Shown in pieces: positions 61,574 through 64,000 of a DNA stretch of 64,000 nt. Every line of letters begins with the position of its first letter. Position 1 is the stretch's first letter. The stretch lies in assembly GCA_964016875.1 (NCBI GenBank), contig OZ024734.1, forward strand, positions 52,806,622-52,870,621, read 5' to 3'. The notes under the pieces were generated by a model, which saw nothing but the letters and a program-made list of their open reading frames with translations, did not search any database and was not told where the DNA came from. The translations under genes were made by a program, and so were the position numbers. The DNA is from Fallopia convolvulus (Eukaryota; Streptophyta; Magnoliopsida; Caryophyllales; Polygonaceae).

Positions 61574-63086
61574 TGAAGTTCAAGCCAACCTTAACCACCA
61601 AAATAAAATATGGGGAGATTTCGATGTATGGAAGAAGAATGTTGAATCCCAATTAGGGAACCTTGCTGCACAGATTCCGAGGCCTCAAGGGCATCTTCCG
61701 GGCCGTCTCGAAGTGTACCCTAAGGGACAGATAGTAGCGGTACACCTTAGGAGCAGAAAGACATTACCGGAGCGTGCCCAGGCTAAGGACAAGGCGGAAG
61801 AAGACGCCATGGTTCAGCTCGGTAACGAGCCAACGAGGGCAAGTACCGAACAAGCATACCATGGTGACGAGGCTCCGAGGGTACCTAACGACCCTAATTC
61901 AGGTAAGTTTTCTAATCCGAACCCTCCTCTCAATTCCAAGGTAATTAACGACCCCATCAGGGTCAGTAACGACCCGCCGAGCGTACCTAACGACCCTAGT
62001 GTCGACCCAGTAACTCCACCTCTCGAGCCCAAGTTGGTTCCGAGAATGGTGAAACCTCTTCCATTTCCAACTAAGAAATCTATGGACTCTACTGAGAGTA
62101 AGTTCAAGCGTTTCGTAAAGATTCTTCAGGGCATTAATATTTCCATCCCATTCGCTGAGGCCCTAAGCAAAATGCCGGCTTACATAATTTTTTTGAAAGA
62201 TATTCTTAGCAGGAAAAGATCCATTACGGAGCTGCAGGATGAAGTCCGATCTATAACTCTACCAGAAAAGCTCGGAGATCCAGGGAGATTTGCAATAACG
62301 ATCGGCATAGGCGACCACAAGTTCAAAGCCTTATGTGATCTGGGAGCCAGTGCTAGTTTGCTTCCTCTCTCAATCTGGTCTAAAGCCAATATGGGACCAC
62401 TAGAGCCGGTAGATATGAACCTCTACATGGAAGACGGATCATGTGTCAAGGCCACAAGAGTCGTGGATGACTATCCTAATCAAGTCGGGAAATTCTTTAT
62501 ACCGAATGATTTCATTGTCCTCGATATGCGTGAAGACCCTCATGTCCCCATAATTCTCGACCGACCATTCTTAGCCACAACAGGTGCAAGGGTTGATGTG
62601 TGGAAAGGACTTCTCACTTTTGATATTGGAGAAGAATGCGTGGAATTCGGCCTGGATCAAAATGCCAACGACCCAACTGCGGTCGCACAAATCGAGTTGA
62701 CCCAGCCAGAACTCGACATAGTTGATCCTACCAAGCCTCCCTCAAATACCAAAACGGAAGAGAATTTCATACAAGTCCCTACCGAACCTCATTGCCCCAC
62801 CATCGAGTCCCACATGCAAGGGTATAATCAAGGTGAGTACTCTAAATTCGCTAATGATGGTGATGACTATTCTTCATACTTTGTTCCTACACCATGCCCC
62901 ATTATATGTGCTACAGAGGAGTCCAAACCACCTTGGCATTCGGATTTCACTAACCTTCATGTAGGAATACCGGGCATACTGATAGAAGAAAAGGGACCTA
63001 ATTTAATGACTCAAGCGAATAATGCCTACAACGCTAAGTATGGGGTACCAAAAGACCCCAATATAGCTGCCAAAGAGCCACCTTGA
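61446..63086 (+). CDS. Athila 2 Gag C-terminus and protease (open frame)
   Basis: Open for 546 codons; true homology begins near 61575 after a one-base shift from the gag frame. It reads LGNLAAQIPRPQGHLPGRLE, then a linker built of Asn-Asp-Pro repeats (PNDP, NDPIRVSNDPP) encoded by the GTTAACGA-type modules. Then VPRMVKPLPFPTKKSMDSTE, ISIPFAEALSKMPAY and the protease core CDLGASASLLPLSIWS (DLGAS), DGSCVKATRVVDDYP and VPIILDRPFL. It ends VPKDPNIAAKEPP and stops at 63086, five bases before the conserved post-pol block. RT sequence never begins. Confidence 0.85.
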   Translation: MTGQTTIRRGAIRIQIQTMQHLHQIDDMRLIDLQAIRSHNKVNEVQANLNHQNKIWGDFDVWKKNVESQLGNLAAQIPRPQGHLPGRLEVYPKGQIVAVHLRSRKTLPERAQAKDKAEEDAMVQLGNEPTRASTEQAYHGDEAPRVPNDPNSGKFSNPNPPLNSKVINDPIRVSNDPPSVPNDPSVDPVTPPLEPKLVPRMVKPLPFPTKKSMDSTESKFKRFVKILQGINISIPFAEALSKMPAYIIFLKDILSRKRSITELQDEVRSITLPEKLGDPGRFAITIGIGDHKFKALCDLGASASLLPLSIWSKANMGPLEPVDMNLYMEDGSCVKATRVVDDYPNQVGKFFIPNDFIVLDMREDPHVPIILDRPFLATTGARVDVWKGLLTFDIGEECVEFGLDQNANDPTAVAQIELTQPELDIVDPTKPPSNTKTEENFIQVPTEPHCPTIESHMQGYNQGEYSKFANDGDDYSSYFVPTPCPIICATEESKPPWHSDFTNLHVGIPGILIEEKGPNLMTQANNAYNAKYGVPKDPNIAAKEPP

Positions 63087-63090
63087 ACAA

Positions 63091-63144
63091 GGTAAGTACG
63101 TCGGGCTAACGACGTTAAAAATAGCGCTTACGGGAGGCAACCCG
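63091..63144 (+). promoter_or_regulatory. Conserved post-pol block with splice-donor-like start (Athila 2)
   Basis: AAGGTAAGTACGTCGGGCTA begins the ~54-nt block that ends GGGAGGCAACC. It differs from the Athila 1 copy (40505-40450) at three positions. In Athila 1 it follows integrase; here it follows protease, which places the deletion junction exactly at its edge. Confidence 0.78.
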
Positions 63145-64000
63145 CTTTTAGTATAGACTAGTTTTTTTCTTTTCTTTTTAAGATTCTTTTTCCTAGCTTT
63201 CGTTTGAGTTTTTAGTAGTTTTAGGATACAAAAATAGGATAAATTTTGAGCTAACAAGATGCATGAGAAAGGGCTTGAAAATCTTTAAAGGAGGCTATGG
63301 TGGCTCGTTAACGACCCACCCAGGGTCGTTAACGACCCGGTCTAGCGAACCGACTCGGGCAGGTAAGTTTTATTTTACCCTAGTCTATCTTCTATCTTCT
63401 ACCCTATTTCTTACCCCCCAGCTGCCACTACCTACCCACCCCCTCTCCTATTTCTACCCTCTCCTATTTACCCTTCTAAACTCTCAAAAATCCTACTCTC
63501 AAATCCTCAAATCCCAAGCTCCAAATTCCTCAAAATTCTACCGAAGATCTTCACCACCGATCGGAATTCTACACTTCACCGACCGTCAGAATCACCCACG
63601 TTACCAAAGCCGGAACCCAGTTTTCTTACCGACGAGATTCAAAGCTCGTTACCCACCCAATTCGACTTTTTGTTCTTCAAATTCTCAATCTTCCGGTATG
63701 ATTTCTATACCCTAACTCTTTATTGCATGATTCATGGTTTTTAGGGTAGAAATTTCATATCTTGATTGTGTTTAAGAGTTAATTTCTAAGGTCGAAATTG
63801 CATGTCTATTCTTGCCCATGAGTTTTATCTCATACATTGGTAGTAATTCTCTATCTAGAGAAGGTTATTCATGCTAGATTCTCCATTGCAATAATTTGAA
63901 TAGAAAAGCATGAACTTTCTTGTTCTAGGAAGTTTTGAGTTCAATCTCCACCATGTTAAATTATGGGTAATTTTAGCATGTTCAGGATGGGTAATTGAGC
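63145..64000 (+). other. Athila 2 post-pol spacer
   Basis: Contains a module pair (63303-63340: GTTAACGACCCACCCAGGGT then CGTTAACGACC) and, shortly after, CAGGTAAGTTTTATTTTACC (63358 on), equivalent to the second donor-like site in the Athila 1 spacer. A Ser/Pro/Thr-rich frame at 63263-63715 is not conserved. The env-like frame, if kept, lies beyond the window. Confidence 0.6.

Larger units (their letters stand above)
58810..64000 (+). mobile_element. Athila-like element 2, lacking RT-RNase H-IN (continues past window)
   Basis: Plus-strand element: 5' LTR 58810-60192, intact tRNA-Asp primer site, gag (60308-61573), Gag/PR frame (61446-63086), then directly the conserved post-pol block (63091-63144) and post-pol spacer. 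The ~3.5 kb that would encode reverse transcriptase, RNase H and integrase is absent without a visible scar, so this is a non-autonomous derivative. Its modules have GTTAACGA cores instead of GGTACCGA. The 3' part lies outside the window. Confidence 0.85.

Overview
The window is nuclear DNA of a flowering plant, most likely a eudicot. It is AT-rich, has spliced plant genes, and carries plant lineages of LTR retrotransposons (Ale/Retrofit-like, Sirevirus and tRNA-Asp-primed Athila-like), Stowaway MITEs, and hAT-, MULE- and CACTA-type remnants. I cannot name the species. No intact host gene is visible. Host material is the first exon of a THO complex subunit 5 homologue (4215-4445, minus) and a degraded 12-exon serine carboxypeptidase-like (SCPL) gene (6702-15025, minus).

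Layout. 1-4200: AT-rich intergenic DNA with a GTTGAC array (12 W-box cores in 130 bp), a Helitron-type terminus, an (AT)n tract and a SINE-like unit. 4200-6440: THO5 exon and promoter, a 247-bp solo LTR and two Stowaway MITEs. 6700-15030: SCPL pseudogene whose introns and core exon hold a MITE, a LINE fragment, a Pack-MULE-like element carrying an LRR fragment, and a third Stowaway. 15500-56700: one nested transposon cluster. 56700-58800: CACTA-like repeats and a coding remnant. 58810 to the window end: a second Athila-like element (plus strand) lacking reverse transcriptase, RNase H and integrase.

The 41-kb nest can be unpicked almost base by base. A fold-back MITE (15.5 kb and 56.65 kb halves) was hit by a minus-strand copia element (15628-56624, TSD ATTTT, 373-bp LTRs about 91% identical). 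Into that went a 1516-bp solo LTR (16560-18075, TSD AGCGG), a 3870-bp solo LTR (21507-25376, TSD CTCAT) that itself took up a 696-bp hAT (23779-24474, TSD ATTATATA), and a minus-strand Athila-like element (25488-55756). Two Sireviruses then entered the Athila: one in its 3' LTR (26207-35768, plus) and one in its pol region (42395 to about 51435, minus). Both Sirevirus insertions have a deletion at one edge. LTR divergence by hand count agrees with the order: outer copia about 9%, inner Sirevirus about 4%.

The most unusual signal is a dispersed, near-palindromic module of about 32-36 bp in the Athila-like elements. It pairs two outward-matching cores and occurs in LTRs, in the Gag-PR and RNase H-IN linkers and in the untranslated spacers. 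Its core is GGTACCGA in one element and GTTAACGA in the other, as if each element had homogenised its own version. Second is the gag/pol boundary of both Sireviruses: pol lies in the -1 frame and opens exactly at a TTGTAG|GTG 3' splice-site-like sequence. All identity figures here are counted or judged by eye; no search was run.
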